From NCBI RefSeq assembly GCF_000740795.1, contig NZ_JGYG01000012.1, positions 1 through 64,000 of the forward strand: a DNA stretch of 64,000 nucleotides. Direction: 5' to 3'. Position 1 is the first letter of the stretch; every line of letters starts with the position of its first letter. The position numbers and the translations under genes were made by a program. Below are positions 1 through 9,531 of the stretch, in pieces. The notes beneath the pieces are model-generated. The model was not told the origin of the DNA and ran no database searches. It saw nothing but the letters and a program-made list of their open reading frames with translations. This DNA comes from Haematobacter massiliensis (GTDB lineage Bacteria; Pseudomonadota; Alphaproteobacteria; Rhodobacterales; Rhodobacteraceae).

Positions 1-27
1 GCTCTCAGCTCTCAGCTCTCAGCTCTC
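1..27. repeat. Heptanucleotide tandem repeat at left window edge
   Basis: Unit GCTCTCA occurs three full times plus six bases and runs off the left edge, so the total copy number is unknown. It lies about 70 bp upstream of trkH and is not part of any recognisable gene. Confidence 0.85.
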
Positions 28-99
28 CCCCGCAAAGCTCTGTTCCCAGCCCACGACGACTGGCCTTGACAGCGGGCGCGCCTCCGGGAAGCTACGGTC

Positions 100-1548
100 A
101 TGCTGAACGTGCGACCTGTCGGATACATCATCGGTCTGCTGGTCGCCGTCATGGGGTTGGCGATGCTTGCGCCGCTTGCGCTGGAGGTGGCTCTCCGTAC
201 CCCACATTGGCGCCCGTTCGCGGAAAGTGCGATTGTCACATTTCTCACGGGCGCTCTGGTCGCACTTGCCTGCAGGGGGGAGAGCCGGCAGGGTCTCACC
301 ATCCGTCAGTCCTTTCTGCTGACCGCGGGAACATGGATCGTGCTGCCGTTCTTCGGCGCGCTGCCGCTGATGATCGGGGCGCCCCATGCGAATATCACAG
401 ATGCCTATTTCGAGGCGATGTCCGGCTTCACCACCACGGGAACCACGGTCTTCGTCGGGCTGGATGATCTGCCGCGGGGCACAAACCTGTGGCGGGTGAT
501 GATGAACGGCATGGGCGGGCTGGGCATCGTCATCGTGGCGATGATCTTCCTGCCGGTCATGCGCGTGGGGGGCATGCAGTTCTTCCGCTCCGAAGGGTTC
601 GACACGCTGGGCAAGGTTCTGCCGCGGGCCATAGACATCGCTGGCGCGCTTCTGCGGCTTTACATCGTGCTGACGGTCGCCTTCGTCGTGATCTTCCGCA
701 TGCTGGGCCTTTCGGCCTATGACGCGACGGTGATGGCGCTCTCCTCCGTTTCGACGGGGGGATTTTCCAGCTACGACGACAGCTTCGCGCGATTTGGGCC
801 GGGGCCGCAGTGGGCGGCGGTGGTGTTCATGATCATCGCTTCGACCCCGTTCATCCGCTACATCCAGCTCGTCCGAGGCGATCCCACACCGCTCTGGCGC
901 GATGTGCAGGTCCGGGCCTATCTCCGCTGGCTGTTCTACGCGGTGATGCTGGTCTTTCTGTATCGTACGCTGGTTTCCGGCGCACCCGTCCTTCAGACGT
1001 TGCAGGAGAGTGCCTTCAACGTGGTGTCGCTGTTCTCCGGCACGGGTCTGACGACGGCGGATGCCTCCAGCTGGGGGCAGTTTCCGCTGACGGTCGTCAT
1101 CCTGGCGGGATTGGTCGGGGGTTGCACGTCCTCCACCGGTTGCTCGATCAAGGTGTTCCGCTTCCTGATCCTTTTTCAGGCGATCCGCAGCCAGATCCTG
1201 CGGATCAACTCCCCCCATGCGATGCATCCTGTCCGATTGGAGGGACGGGTGGTGGATGCGGATGTGCTGAACTCGGTGATCCTGTTCTTCACCATATTCA
1301 TGCTGAGCCTTGGCGTGCTGACACTTGGCCTGTCGGTCTGCGGATTGCATTTCCGCACCGCCATGACGGCTGCCTGGACGGCGATCGCCAATGTCGGCAC
1401 CGTCTATGGCCCGGAGGTGGAGGCCAGCGGGGCGGTAGGGGGCTTTCCGCACAGCGCGAAATGGCTGATGACCTTCGGTATGTTGCTGGGGCGGCTGGAG
1501 CTGATCGCGGTATTCGTGCTGCTGATGCCCCGCTTCTGGCGCGCCTAG
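100..1548 (+). CDS. trkH: TrkH-family potassium uptake protein
   Basis: Integral inner-membrane subunit of a Trk/Ktr-type K+ uptake system, which works with a cytoplasmic TrkA NAD-binding regulator (not in this window). The 482-residue product is hydrophobic throughout, with the four pore-loop repeats of the TrkH/HKT family visible: GFTTTGTT near residue 110, VSTGGFSS near 217, FSGTGLTT near 312 and ANVGTVYG near 431. Length matches the family (about 480). The ATG at 100 follows a GGGAAG ribosome site. The stop overlaps the stop of the convergent downstream gene by four bases, so the two transcripts must overlap at their 3' ends. A heptanucleotide repeat lies upstream. High confidence in family; the ion selectivity is inferred from family. 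Confidence 0.93.
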   Translation: MLNVRPVGYIIGLLVAVMGLAMLAPLALEVALRTPHWRPFAESAIVTFLTGALVALACRGESRQGLTIRQSFLLTAGTWIVLPFFGALPLMIGAPHANITDAYFEAMSGFTTTGTTVFVGLDDLPRGTNLWRVMMNGMGGLGIVIVAMIFLPVMRVGGMQFFRSEGFDTLGKVLPRAIDIAGALLRLYIVLTVAFVVIFRMLGLSAYDATVMALSSVSTGGFSSYDDSFARFGPGPQWAAVVFMIIASTPFIRYIQLVRGDPTPLWRDVQVRAYLRWLFYAVMLVFLYRTLVSGAPVLQTLQESAFNVVSLFSGTGLTTADASSWGQFPLTVVILAGLVGGCTSSTGCSIKVFRFLILFQAIRSQILRINSPHAMHPVRLEGRVVDADVLNSVILFFTIFMLSLGVLTLGLSVCGLHFRTAMTAAWTAIANVGTVYGPEVEASGAVGGFPHSAKWLMTFGMLLGRLELIAVFVLLMPRFWRA

Positions 1549-3203
1549 TTCCAGCAGGCGATGCGGAGGCTGATTGCCCGGGCCAGTGCGGCCAGCGCAT
1601 CCGGCTCGAGCGTGACAGTCGGGGATGCGCCTTCCAGCGGCAGATCGTGGGCAGGGATGGCCCGGGCGACGGCGCCCGGCCCGGTCGCAGGCAGCAGCAT
1701 GCCCAGCACTCCCCCCGTCCGGTCGAGCACCGGCCCGCCCGCATCCTCCGGCGTCGTGCGAAGGGCAAGGCGCGCCCGCCCGTCCGTCTCTCCGTTGTAG
1801 CGCCCGTTGAGGATGGCCGCCTGCGCGCCGCCCGGCACCGCCCCATAGCCCGCCGCGACGATCTCTCCGCGTCCCAGCGGTTCCGCAGAGACGCCTGCAG
1901 GGCGAGCGACGGGGCCGGATGGCGCGCGGCCCTCCGGCCGCAGAATGGTCAGATCGCCGCGTTGTTCCTCCACGACCATCGCGGTCGGGGAGGTTGCCTC
2001 CGCCGCCGCGGTGATGCGGGTGCAGCCGGCCACGGCCTCCGTGACGGTCGCCACGCGCCCTGCCGCATCGAGCCGGAAGCCGGTGGCACGGCGCGTGGGC
2101 CTGCCGATATCCACCCCGGCCAGCAGGGCGGCGCGATCCGCCTCGGCCATGCTGCCGGCCGTGGGGTCCAATGCGCGACCGGGCAGGGGCTGGAAGCTCC
2201 GCCGCATCTCCGCCAGGACACGTTGCATTTCCGTGTCCTTGGCCAGCGGCCAGACCACGATCCAGCCCTTGACGGTATCGCCGTCCAGCCGGGCCTCCCC
2301 TTCCGCCGCGCGGCTGTCATCCTTCGCGCTGAGAGTGAATCCCTCCGGTCCGAAGCTGTTCATGCGACCGCCGGGAAGGGCGAGGGTCTCCGTCGCCTCG
2401 AACGTGCGTGTCAGTGGATCGCCGGGGGCGGAGATGAGCAGCACCTCCACACCCTTTTCGCCAACATAGCGGACGAAAGGCGGCTCATAGCCGCTGAAGG
2501 CCACAAGGCCGAGCGGCAGGGTGATGCGGATACCGGAGGGGCCTTCGGTGACGTCCGTCATGCCGAGATCGTCCCGCTGCTCGCGATGGCGCGTCAAAAG
2601 GGCCATACGGCTTTCGGGGCTGAGCGCGCCTGTCTTCGGTTCCCCGTTCGCGCGCTGCCATGCGGAAAGTGCCGCGCGCGTGCCGGGACCGAAGGCCCCG
2701 TCGATCATGCCGTCGTAGAGGCCGAGCCATGCGAGCGCCGTCTGCACCTCCCTGCGTTCGTCGAGCGAAAGTTGGCTCTCTGCCCGCCGCGCGCTGTCTG
2801 GGCCGGTCGGGGCGGTTGGCGTTGACGGGCGGGGCGGCGGGCTGGCGACAAGCATGGCCTCTGCCTCGGCGCGAACGCCGGGGGGCCAGAAGCGCGCGCC
2901 ATAGGCCGCGCCGCGCATCAGGTAGCTGTCATGCGGCACCCGACCTTCGCCCTGCATCTGTGCAAGCCGCTTCTCCGCCTCCGCCCGTGAAAACGGGCCA
3001 ATGGCGAGCGCGTGCCAGCCGGTGGGCAGGACGAAGCCGGCCAGATCAGGAAATTCCCGCTGCCAAAGATGCGCCCGATCCAGCGCCTCTGCCTCTGCCG
3101 GGCGGGCCTCGATCTGGATCCAGACAGCATCCTCGGCCCTTGCCGGCTGCCCCAGCAAGAGTGCGAGCACGGTAACCCATGCTGCCACAACAAAAATCCG
3201 CAT
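1545..3203 (-). CDS. Secreted SPOR/peptidoglycan-binding protein with degenerate trypsin-like domain
   Basis: 552-residue exported protein. A clear signal peptide (residues 1-23, ending PARA) decides the ATG at 3203. Residues about 25-95 resemble a SPOR-like repeat; residues about 145-205 match a peptidoglycan-binding type 1 domain (LGLYDGMIDGAFGPGTRAAL). The C-terminal part (about 395-540) has the layout of a chymotrypsin-fold protease, but the usual catalytic His context reads TVTEAVAGC and the usual GNSGGP reads EDAGGPVL, so both the His and the Ser appear lost; only an Asp (GDLTIL) remains. I infer a non-catalytic cell-wall-associated protein, or a pseudoprotease. It is convergent with trkH and divergent from glyQ. 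Substrate or partner unknown. Confidence 0.8.
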   Translation of the reverse strand: MRIFVVAAWVTVLALLLGQPARAEDAVWIQIEARPAEAEALDRAHLWQREFPDLAGFVLPTGWHALAIGPFSRAEAEKRLAQMQGEGRVPHDSYLMRGAAYGARFWPPGVRAEAEAMLVASPPPRPSTPTAPTGPDSARRAESQLSLDERREVQTALAWLGLYDGMIDGAFGPGTRAALSAWQRANGEPKTGALSPESRMALLTRHREQRDDLGMTDVTEGPSGIRITLPLGLVAFSGYEPPFVRYVGEKGVEVLLISAPGDPLTRTFEATETLALPGGRMNSFGPEGFTLSAKDDSRAAEGEARLDGDTVKGWIVVWPLAKDTEMQRVLAEMRRSFQPLPGRALDPTAGSMAEADRAALLAGVDIGRPTRRATGFRLDAAGRVATVTEAVAGCTRITAAAEATSPTAMVVEEQRGDLTILRPEGRAPSGPVARPAGVSAEPLGRGEIVAAGYGAVPGGAQAAILNGRYNGETDGRARLALRTTPEDAGGPVLDRTGGVLGMLLPATGPGAVARAIPAHDLPLEGASPTVTLEPDALAALARAISLRIACWN

Positions 3204-3346
3204 CTCTGCCCCTTCTTTTGCCGTGTTCCCGGCCTTGACGGCGACATTAGCGTGCCTGCCGCGATTTAGCATCCGCGAAAACGGGTGCTGACGTTGACCG
3301 CCCCGCGCCCCGCGCCTATGGAGATGACGACCTTTCAGGAGGCAGC

Positions 3347-4276
3347 ATGGCACCCGCAACCACCCCCCGGAGCTTTCAGGAAATCATCCTGCGGCTTCAA
3401 TCCTACTGGGCCGCGAAAGGCTGCGCGGTGTTGCAGCCCTATGACATGGAAGTCGGGGCGGGCACGTTCCATCCGGCGACCACGCTGCGCGCGCTGGGAA
3501 CGAAGCCCTGGGCCGCCGCCTATGTGCAGCCGTCGCGCCGTCCGACCGACGGGCGCTATGGCGAGAACCCGAACCGCCTCCAGCACTATTACCAGTATCA
3601 AGTGCTCATCAAACCCTCGCCGCCCGATCTTCAGGCGCTGTATCTGGGCTCGCTCGATGCCATCGGCATCGACACGGCGCTCCACGACATCCGTTTTGTC
3701 GAGGACGACTGGGAAAGCCCCACGCTGGGCGCTTGGGGGCTGGGCTGGGAGGTCTGGTGCGACGGGATGGAGGTGAGCCAGTTCACCTATTTCCAGCAGG
3801 TCGGCGGCCATGACTGCAAGCCGGTCTCTGGCGAGCTGACCTACGGGCTGGAACGGCTGGCCATGTATGTGCTGGGCATCGACCATGTGATGGACATGCC
3901 GTTCAATGATCCTTCCGCGCCGATCCCGCTCACCTACGGCGACGTGTTCCGCCAGACGGAGCAGGAATACAGCCGCTGGAACTTCGATCAGGCCGATACG
4001 GCGATGCTGCTCCGGCACTTCGAAGATGCGGAGGCGGAGTGCGAACGCATCCTCTCTGCCCCGGAAGTGGACAAGGCGGGACGTCGGATCGTCATGGCGC
4101 ACCCGGCCTACGACCAATGCATCAAGGCCAGCCACCTGTTCAACCTGCTGGATGCCCGCGGTGTGATCTCCGTGACGGAGCGGCAGGCCTATATCGGGCG
4201 GGTGCGCGCGCTGGCCAAGAAATGCGCGGACGCCTTCGTCACGACAGAGGCAGGCGGAGCAGGGGAAGCGGCGTGA
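3347..4276 (+). CDS. glyQ: Glycine--tRNA ligase alpha subunit
   Basis: Catalytic alpha chain of the bacterial alpha2-beta2 glycyl-tRNA synthetase, which charges tRNA-Gly with glycine using ATP in the cytoplasm. The 309-residue product opens with the family signature [17 protein letters not shown] and carries [16 protein letters not shown] and [19 protein letters not shown], all diagnostic of GlyQ; length is typical. The ATG at 3347 has a strong AGGAGG site 5 bases upstream. The stop overlaps the GTG start of the next small gene (GTGA), and glyS follows, so the three genes form one operon with translational coupling. Confidence 0.98.
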   Translation: MAPATTPRSFQEIILRLQSYWAAKGCAVLQPYDMEVGAGTFHPATTLRALGTKPWAAAYVQPSRRPTDGRYGENPNRLQHYYQYQVLIKPSPPDLQALYLGSLDAIGIDTALHDIRFVEDDWESPTLGAWGLGWEVWCDGMEVSQFTYFQQVGGHDCKPVSGELTYGLERLAMYVLGIDHVMDMPFNDPSAPIPLTYGDVFRQTEQEYSRWNFDQADTAMLLRHFEDAEAECERILSAPEVDKAGRRIVMAHPAYDQCIKASHLFNLLDARGVISVTERQAYIGRVRALAKKCADAFVTTEAGGAGEAA

Positions 4277-4758
4277 ATGGCAGGCTCGTCGGCGGGATCC
4301 TGATCGGCGCGGCGCTCCTTTCGGGCATCGCGATCTATTGGCTGCAGGTCTATGCCTTCTACCGCGACGTGCCGGAGGCGGAGGCTGCGCTCACGCTGAC
4401 CGACCGGGACGGACGGGTGGAGCCGCTGGCGGTCAGCGATTTCCGCGCCATCGACGCCTCCTCCTCCCCCATCCGGTTCCGCGCCTGCTTCCGCACCAGC
4501 GTGGCGGCCAGTGAGATGGAGCGCTTTGCCCCCTATCCCGGTGCGGAGCCGCTGATCGCGCCCCGCTGGTTCGATTGCTTCGACGCCCCTGCCATCAGCG
4601 CGGCGCTTGCCTCCGGTGCAGCGAAGGCTTTCCTTGGCGCGGCGCATTCCGAAGGGTATGACCGCGTCATTGCCCTATATCCCGACGGCCGGGCCTATGC
4701 CTGGCAGCAAATCAACCCGACTTTCGCGCGAGAGACCGATGCCAGACCTGCTCCTTGA
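4273..4758 (+). CDS. DUF6446-like membrane-anchored protein
   Basis: 161-residue protein of unknown function placed between glyQ and glyS. It starts with a GTG that overlaps the glyQ stop (GTGA) and ends 20 bases inside glyS, so expression is coupled to the synthetase. Residues 5-25 form one hydrophobic segment ([20 protein letters not shown]), giving a single-pass anchor with the rest presumably periplasmic. The remainder contains RFRACFRTS and PRWFDCFDA, giving two cysteines that could pair. In Rhodobacterales a protein of this type commonly sits inside the glyQ-glyS pair; the family name is from memory of that context. Why it is kept there is unknown. Confidence 0.8.
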   Translation: MNGRLVGGILIGAALLSGIAIYWLQVYAFYRDVPEAEAALTLTDRDGRVEPLAVSDFRAIDASSSPIRFRACFRTSVAASEMERFAPYPGAEPLIAPRWFDCFDAPAISAALASGAAKAFLGAAHSEGYDRVIALYPDGRAYAWQQINPTFARETDARPAP

Positions 4759-6883
4759 ACTCTTCTCCGAGGAAATCCCGGCGCGGATGCAGGCCAAGGC
4801 CCGCGACGATCTGAAGAAGCTCGTGACGGACGGGCTGGTGGAGGCGGGGCTGACCTATGCGGGCGCCGCGGCCTTTTCCACACCGCGACGGCTCGCGCTG
4901 ACCGTACATGGCCTGACGGCGGAGAGCCGCGCCGTGCGCGAGGAGCGCAAGGGCCCGCGGGTGGATGCGCCCGAACAGGCCATCGAGGGCTTCCTGCGTG
5001 CGACCGGTCTGACGCGGGACCAGCTTGAGGTGCGCGCCGACAAGAAGGCGCAGGTCTATTTCGCCGTGATCGAAAAGCCCGGCCGCGCGGCGCCGGAGAT
5101 CGTGGCGGACGTGGTGGAGCGGACGATCCGCACCTTCCCCTGGCCGAAGTCCATGCGCTGGGGGTCCGGGTCGCTCCGCTGGGTGCGGCCGTTGCATTCG
5201 ATCCTCTGCCTGCTCACCAGCGAGGCGGGGGCGGAGATCGTGCCCTTCAGTGTGGACGGGATCAAGGCAGGCGCCACCACGGAGGGCCACCGCTTCATGG
5301 CGCCGGGCCGCTTTGCCGTCACGGGATTTGAGGACTATGCCGCGAAGCTGAAGGCTGCGAAGGTGATGCTCGACCCCGCCGAACGGGCGGAGCATATCCG
5401 CAACGACGCGGCCCAGATGGCCTTTGCGCAAGGGCTGGAGATCGTGGAGGACGCCGGCCTTCTGACGGAGGTCGCGGGGCTGGTCGAATGGCCGGTCGTT
5501 CTGATGGGCCCGATCGGCGAGGAGTTCCTGAGCCTGCCGCCGGAGGTGCTGCAAACCTCCATGAAGGAGCACCAGAAGTTCTTTTCCGTCCGCGACAGGG
5601 CCGGGCGCATCGTGAAATTCGTGACCGTCGCCAACCGGGAGACGGCGGATGACGGCGCGACCATCCTGCAGGGCAACGGCAAGGTTCTGCGCGCCCGGCT
5701 TTCGGATGCGCGCTTTTTCTGGGAAAACGACCTGCGCACGGTGAAGACGGAAGGGCTGGAGGGCATGGCCGCGGGGCTTGCCCATGTGACCTTCCACAAC
5801 AGGCTTGGCTCGCAGGCCGACCGGATCGGCCGGATCGAGGCGCTGGCGCGGGAGATCGCGCCGCTGACAGGCGCCTCTCCCGATCTCGCGGCGGAGGCTG
5901 CGCGCGTGGTGAAGGCGGATCTCCAGTCGGCCATGGTCGGCGAATTCCCGGAGCTTCAAGGGGTGATGGGCGGTTACTATGCCCGCGCCGCCGGGCTGCC
6001 CGATGCGGTGGCCGATGCCTGCAGGGCGCATTACTCGCCGCTCGGACCCTCCGATGAGGTGCCGACGGAGCCGGTTTCCGTTACCGTGGCGCTGGCGGAC
6101 AAGCTGGACACGCTCACCGGCTTCTGGGCGATCGACGAAAAGCCCACAGGGTCGAAGGATCCCTTCGCGTTGCGCCGTGCCGTATTGGGCGTGATCCGGC
6201 TGATCCTGACCAACGGGCTGCGGCTCGACCTGCTCGATGTGCTGCTCGCACCGATCCGGCGGAGCCGCGCGGCCATGGCGGCAATCACGCCGGAATTTGC
6301 CGGCGCCCCCGATCTTTCCAACGAGCGGGTGGAAAAGGAATGCGCGCTGGTGCTCGCGGGTGACCTGCTCGCCTTCTTCCATGACCGGCTGAAGGTATAT
6401 CTCCGGGATCAGGGCATCCGCCATGACGTGATCGACGCCTGTCTGGCGATGCCGGGGAACGATGATCTGACGCTTCTGGTGAAGCGGGCGGAGGCGGTGG
6501 CGGCCTTCCTGAAATCGGAGGACGGCGAGAACCTGATCCAGGGCTTCAAGCGTGCCAACAACATCCTGACGGCGGAGGAGAAGAAGGACGGCGTGGAGTA
6601 TTCCTTCGGGCCGGACGTGAAATACGCCGAAGCGCCTCAGGAAAAAGCGCTCTTTGCCGCGCTGGACAGGGCGGAGGCGGAAATCGCGCCCGCGCTGGCC
6701 GCAGAGGATTTCGCCGCCGCGATGACGGCGACCGCCGCCCTGCGCCAGCCGATCGACGCATTCTTCGAGGCCGTGCAGGTCAATACCGAGAATCAGGTGC
6801 TGCGGAGAAATCGGTTGAACCTGCTGAACCGGATCCGCACCATCTGCACACGGGTCGCCGATCTGGGTCGCGTCGAAGGCTGA
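4739..6883 (+). CDS. glyS: Glycine--tRNA ligase beta subunit
   Basis: Beta chain of the tetrameric glycyl-tRNA synthetase, needed for tRNA binding and charging. The 714-residue product begins [18 protein letters not shown], the classic GlyS N-terminus, which fixes the ATG at 4739 even though it lies inside the end of the preceding gene. It contains KSMRWGSGSLRWVRPLHSI, the LPPEVLQTSMKEHQKFF motif, LADKLDTLTGFW, and a C-terminal anticodon-binding-like helical region ending in FFEAVQVN. Length is slightly above the usual 690. Third gene of the glyQ operon; a hairpin follows at 6909-6930. Confidence 0.98.
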   Translation: MPDLLLELFSEEIPARMQAKARDDLKKLVTDGLVEAGLTYAGAAAFSTPRRLALTVHGLTAESRAVREERKGPRVDAPEQAIEGFLRATGLTRDQLEVRADKKAQVYFAVIEKPGRAAPEIVADVVERTIRTFPWPKSMRWGSGSLRWVRPLHSILCLLTSEAGAEIVPFSVDGIKAGATTEGHRFMAPGRFAVTGFEDYAAKLKAAKVMLDPAERAEHIRNDAAQMAFAQGLEIVEDAGLLTEVAGLVEWPVVLMGPIGEEFLSLPPEVLQTSMKEHQKFFSVRDRAGRIVKFVTVANRETADDGATILQGNGKVLRARLSDARFFWENDLRTVKTEGLEGMAAGLAHVTFHNRLGSQADRIGRIEALAREIAPLTGASPDLAAEAARVVKADLQSAMVGEFPELQGVMGGYYARAAGLPDAVADACRAHYSPLGPSDEVPTEPVSVTVALADKLDTLTGFWAIDEKPTGSKDPFALRRAVLGVIRLILTNGLRLDLLDVLLAPIRRSRAAMAAITPEFAGAPDLSNERVEKECALVLAGDLLAFFHDRLKVYLRDQGIRHDVIDACLAMPGNDDLTLLVKRAEAVAAFLKSEDGENLIQGFKRANNILTAEEKKDGVEYSFGPDVKYAEAPQEKALFAALDRAEAEIAPALAAEDFAAAMTATAALRQPIDAFFEAVQVNTENQVLRRNRLNLLNRIRTICTRVADLGRVEG

Positions 6884-6908
6884 CGCTGCGTCGCGGCAAT
6901 TTTCCGAG

Positions 6909-6930
6909 CGCCGGGCTTGTCGGCCCGGCG
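6909..6930 (+). terminator. Hairpin after glyS
   Basis: Perfect 8-bp stem CGCCGGGC/GCCCGGCG around a 6-base loop, 25 bases after the glyS stop. No T-run follows, so termination or attenuation is only suggested. The GTG of the next gene lies 33 bases further on. Confidence 0.4.
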
Positions 6931-6962
6931 GGAGCGGATATCTTGAAGGGGGGATTGCTGCG

Positions 6963-9500
6963 GTGCAGAAAGTGACGGATTTCGTCTCCATCACACCGAC
7001 GGCGACGATCGCCGTCCAGAGCCACGGCTGGCGGGCGAAATGCCTCCAGCGGCTTGTGCGTCTTCAGATGCCGGTTCCGCCGACAGTGGCGCTCTCCTTT
7101 GATGCGGTGCGGGCGCTGGCGGCGGGCTATCCGCTGGATGCCTCCGCGCTTACCGATCTGCTGGGGCCGGGGCAACTTATCTGTGTCCGGCCCAGCCCCG
7201 AGAATACCGAATGGGGTGGCCCCTCTGCCGTTCTGAACATCGGCATGAGCGAGGCCTGTCACAGCGCGCTTTCGGAAACCCACGGGCGGGAGGCGGCAGA
7301 TGCGCTCTATCTCCGCTTCGTGCAGGCCTATGCCGTCAACGTCGCGCGTCTGGACCCCGACATGTTCGAGAGCGACATGCCGACGGCGCAGGCCCTGCGT
7401 TTCGCGCTGCGGGCCTATGAGGATGAGACGGACGAACCCTTCCCGCAGGAGGCAGAACGGCAGCTCGCCGACGTGCTCCGCTCCATGTCGCGGGCTTGGG
7501 AGGGTACCTCGGCGCGGCTGCTGCGCCAGGCGAAGGGCGCACCGGCGGAGGCGGGGCTTGGTCTTGTCGTGCAGGCCATGGCGTTGGGTCTGGGCCAGGT
7601 GGAATCCGGGTCTGGCGTCATGCAGTTCGTCGACAGCACGACGGGCAAGCCGCGCGTCACCGGCCGTTACCTCAGCCAGAGCCAGGGGCGCGAAGCACTG
7701 GCGCGGCAGGAAGGGTCGCTCTACCTCACGCGCGATCCGCGCGGCCCATCGCTGGAGGAGCTCTGCCCCGGACCCTTCGACGAACTGATCCGGCTGGGCG
7801 CGGTGAGCCGTCAGGGTCTGCGCGAGGAAATGCAGATCGAGTTCACCATCGAGAACGGCCATCTGCACGTATTGGACGCGCTGAAAGTCGCGCGAACCTC
7901 CCGCGCGGCCGTCACCATCGCGGTCGCGCTGGCGGAGGACGGCGTCATCGAGCGGGAAGAGGCGCTTCTGCGCATTCAGCCCCGGGCACTCTCCGAACTG
8001 CTGCACCCACAGGTGGACCCGGCGGGCGAACGCGACGTGATCGTCAAGGGCATTGCCGCCAGCCCCGGCGCAGCACAGGGGCGGATCGTGTTCAGCGCCA
8101 TGGCGGCGCAGGCCATGTCCGCGCGCGGGGAAGCGTGCATCCTTGTCCGCCGCGAAACTGCGCCCGAGGATGTTCGCGGCATGCACGCGGCGAAGGGTAT
8201 TCTGACGGAACGCGGCGGGATGACCAGCCATGCGGCGGTGATCGCCCGGGGACTTGGCCTGCCCTGTGTCGTCGGTGCTTCATCGCTCCGCTTCAACCCA
8301 AGGGACAGGACGCTCACCGCCATGGACGGGCGCATCTTTCACGAAGGCGACGTGATCACGATCGACGGCACACGTGGTGAGGCCCTGGCGGGCGCGCCGG
8401 GTTTGCTGGAGCCGGCCCTGGACGATGCTTTCTACAGCCTCCTGCATTGGGCGGATGCGGTGCGCGATATCGGTGTCCGTGCCAATGCGGACACGCCGGA
8501 TGACGCCCGCATGGCCCGTGTGTTCGAGGCGGAAGGTATCGGCCTTTGCCGCACCGAACACATGTTCTTCGAGGAAAATCGCCTGACAGTGATGCGGGAG
8601 ATGATCTTTGCCGACCGGTCCGAAGATCGGGCCGAGGCTCTGGATCGTCTGCTCCCCATGCAGCGCGAGGATTTCATCGAGCTTTTCGAGATCATGGACG
8701 GCCATCCCGTCTGCATCCGGCTGTTCGACCCGCCATTGCATGAGTTCCTGCCCCAGACCCGTGACGGGATGCGCGAATTGGCCGAAGCGCTGGACCGCCC
8801 GCTGTCGGAGGTCACGCGCCGGGTGGAATCCATGACTGAATTCAACCCCATGCTTGGCATGCGCGGTGTTCGTCTCGGCATTGCGATGCCCGAGATCTAC
8901 GACATGCAGGTCCGCGCGATCTTTGAGGCGACGCTGGAAATCGGCCGTCGCGGCAAGCGGGTTGTGCCGGAAATCATGATCCCGCTCGTCTCCGCTCAGC
9001 GGGAGGTCGAACTTGTGAAGGCCCGGATCGATGCCGTCGCCGCGCTGGTGCAGGCCCGCATGGGCGTGCCGCTGGATTTCCGGCTCGGGGTCATGGTGGA
9101 AACGCCGCGCGCGGCGTTGCGGTCGGGCGATCTTGCGCAGCACAGTGCGTTTCTGAGCTTCGGGACGAACGACCTGACGCAGATGACCTATGGCCTGTCG
9201 CGGGACGATGCCGGCCGGTTCATGGGCACCTACGTTCAGCAGGGTGTGTATCCCGAAGACCCCTTCCACCGGCTCGACACCGAGGGGGTGGGGGAGCTTC
9301 TGCTGATAGGGGCGGAGCGAGGGAAACGGGTGAATCCTGGTCTCACCATCTCCATCTGCGGGGAACATGGCGGCAATCCCGAATCGATTTCCTTCTGCAG
9401 GGCGGCCGGGTTCGACTATGTTTCCTGTTCGCCGTTTCGCGTTCCGGTTGCAAGACTGACGGCTGCTCACCTTGCGTTAGAGAGATGGCGGCGTCGGTAA
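6963..9500 (+). CDS. PEP-utilising PPDK-like enzyme with altered nucleotide-binding domain
   Basis: 845-residue homologue of pyruvate, phosphate dikinase. The central phosphohistidine domain is intact (TERGGMTSHAAVIARG, His423), as is the C-terminal PEP/pyruvate barrel (GIGLCRTEHMFF, FGTNDLTQMTYG, and the acid-base Cys799 in SICGEHGGNP). The N-terminal ATP-grasp part is short and drifted: where PPDK has the GGKGANL loop this protein reads GWRAKCL, and the region up to residue 330 is about 40 residues shorter than usual. It may therefore not use ATP in the standard way, and could be a phosphotransfer protein with another donor. GTG start at 6963 with an AAGGGGGG ribosome site. It follows glyS in the same direction. 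Confidence 0.82.
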   Translation: MQKVTDFVSITPTATIAVQSHGWRAKCLQRLVRLQMPVPPTVALSFDAVRALAAGYPLDASALTDLLGPGQLICVRPSPENTEWGGPSAVLNIGMSEACHSALSETHGREAADALYLRFVQAYAVNVARLDPDMFESDMPTAQALRFALRAYEDETDEPFPQEAERQLADVLRSMSRAWEGTSARLLRQAKGAPAEAGLGLVVQAMALGLGQVESGSGVMQFVDSTTGKPRVTGRYLSQSQGREALARQEGSLYLTRDPRGPSLEELCPGPFDELIRLGAVSRQGLREEMQIEFTIENGHLHVLDALKVARTSRAAVTIAVALAEDGVIEREEALLRIQPRALSELLHPQVDPAGERDVIVKGIAASPGAAQGRIVFSAMAAQAMSARGEACILVRRETAPEDVRGMHAAKGILTERGGMTSHAAVIARGLGLPCVVGASSLRFNPRDRTLTAMDGRIFHEGDVITIDGTRGEALAGAPGLLEPALDDAFYSLLHWADAVRDIGVRANADTPDDARMARVFEAEGIGLCRTEHMFFEENRLTVMREMIFADRSEDRAEALDRLLPMQREDFIELFEIMDGHPVCIRLFDPPLHEFLPQTRDGMRELAEALDRPLSEVTRRVESMTEFNPMLGMRGVRLGIAMPEIYDMQVRAIFEATLEIGRRGKRVVPEIMIPLVSAQREVELVKARIDAVAALVQARMGVPLDFRLGVMVETPRAALRSGDLAQHSAFLSFGTNDLTQMTYGLSRDDAGRFMGTYVQQGVYPEDPFHRLDTEGVGELLLIGAERGKRVNPGLTISICGEHGGNPESISFCRAAGFDYVSCSPFRVPVARLTAAHLALERWRRR

Positions 9501-9511
9501 TTATCTAGAAG

Positions 9512-9531
9512 TTTCCGCTTAGTATCGGAAA
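9512..9531 (+). terminator. Hairpin after the PPDK-like gene
   Basis: Stem TTTCCG/CGGAAA with an 8-base loop, 11 bases after the stop codon, at the start of an AT-rich stretch (9500-9610) that otherwise holds only the presumed promoter of the cell wall hydrolase gene. Weak stem, no clean T-run. Confidence 0.35.
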
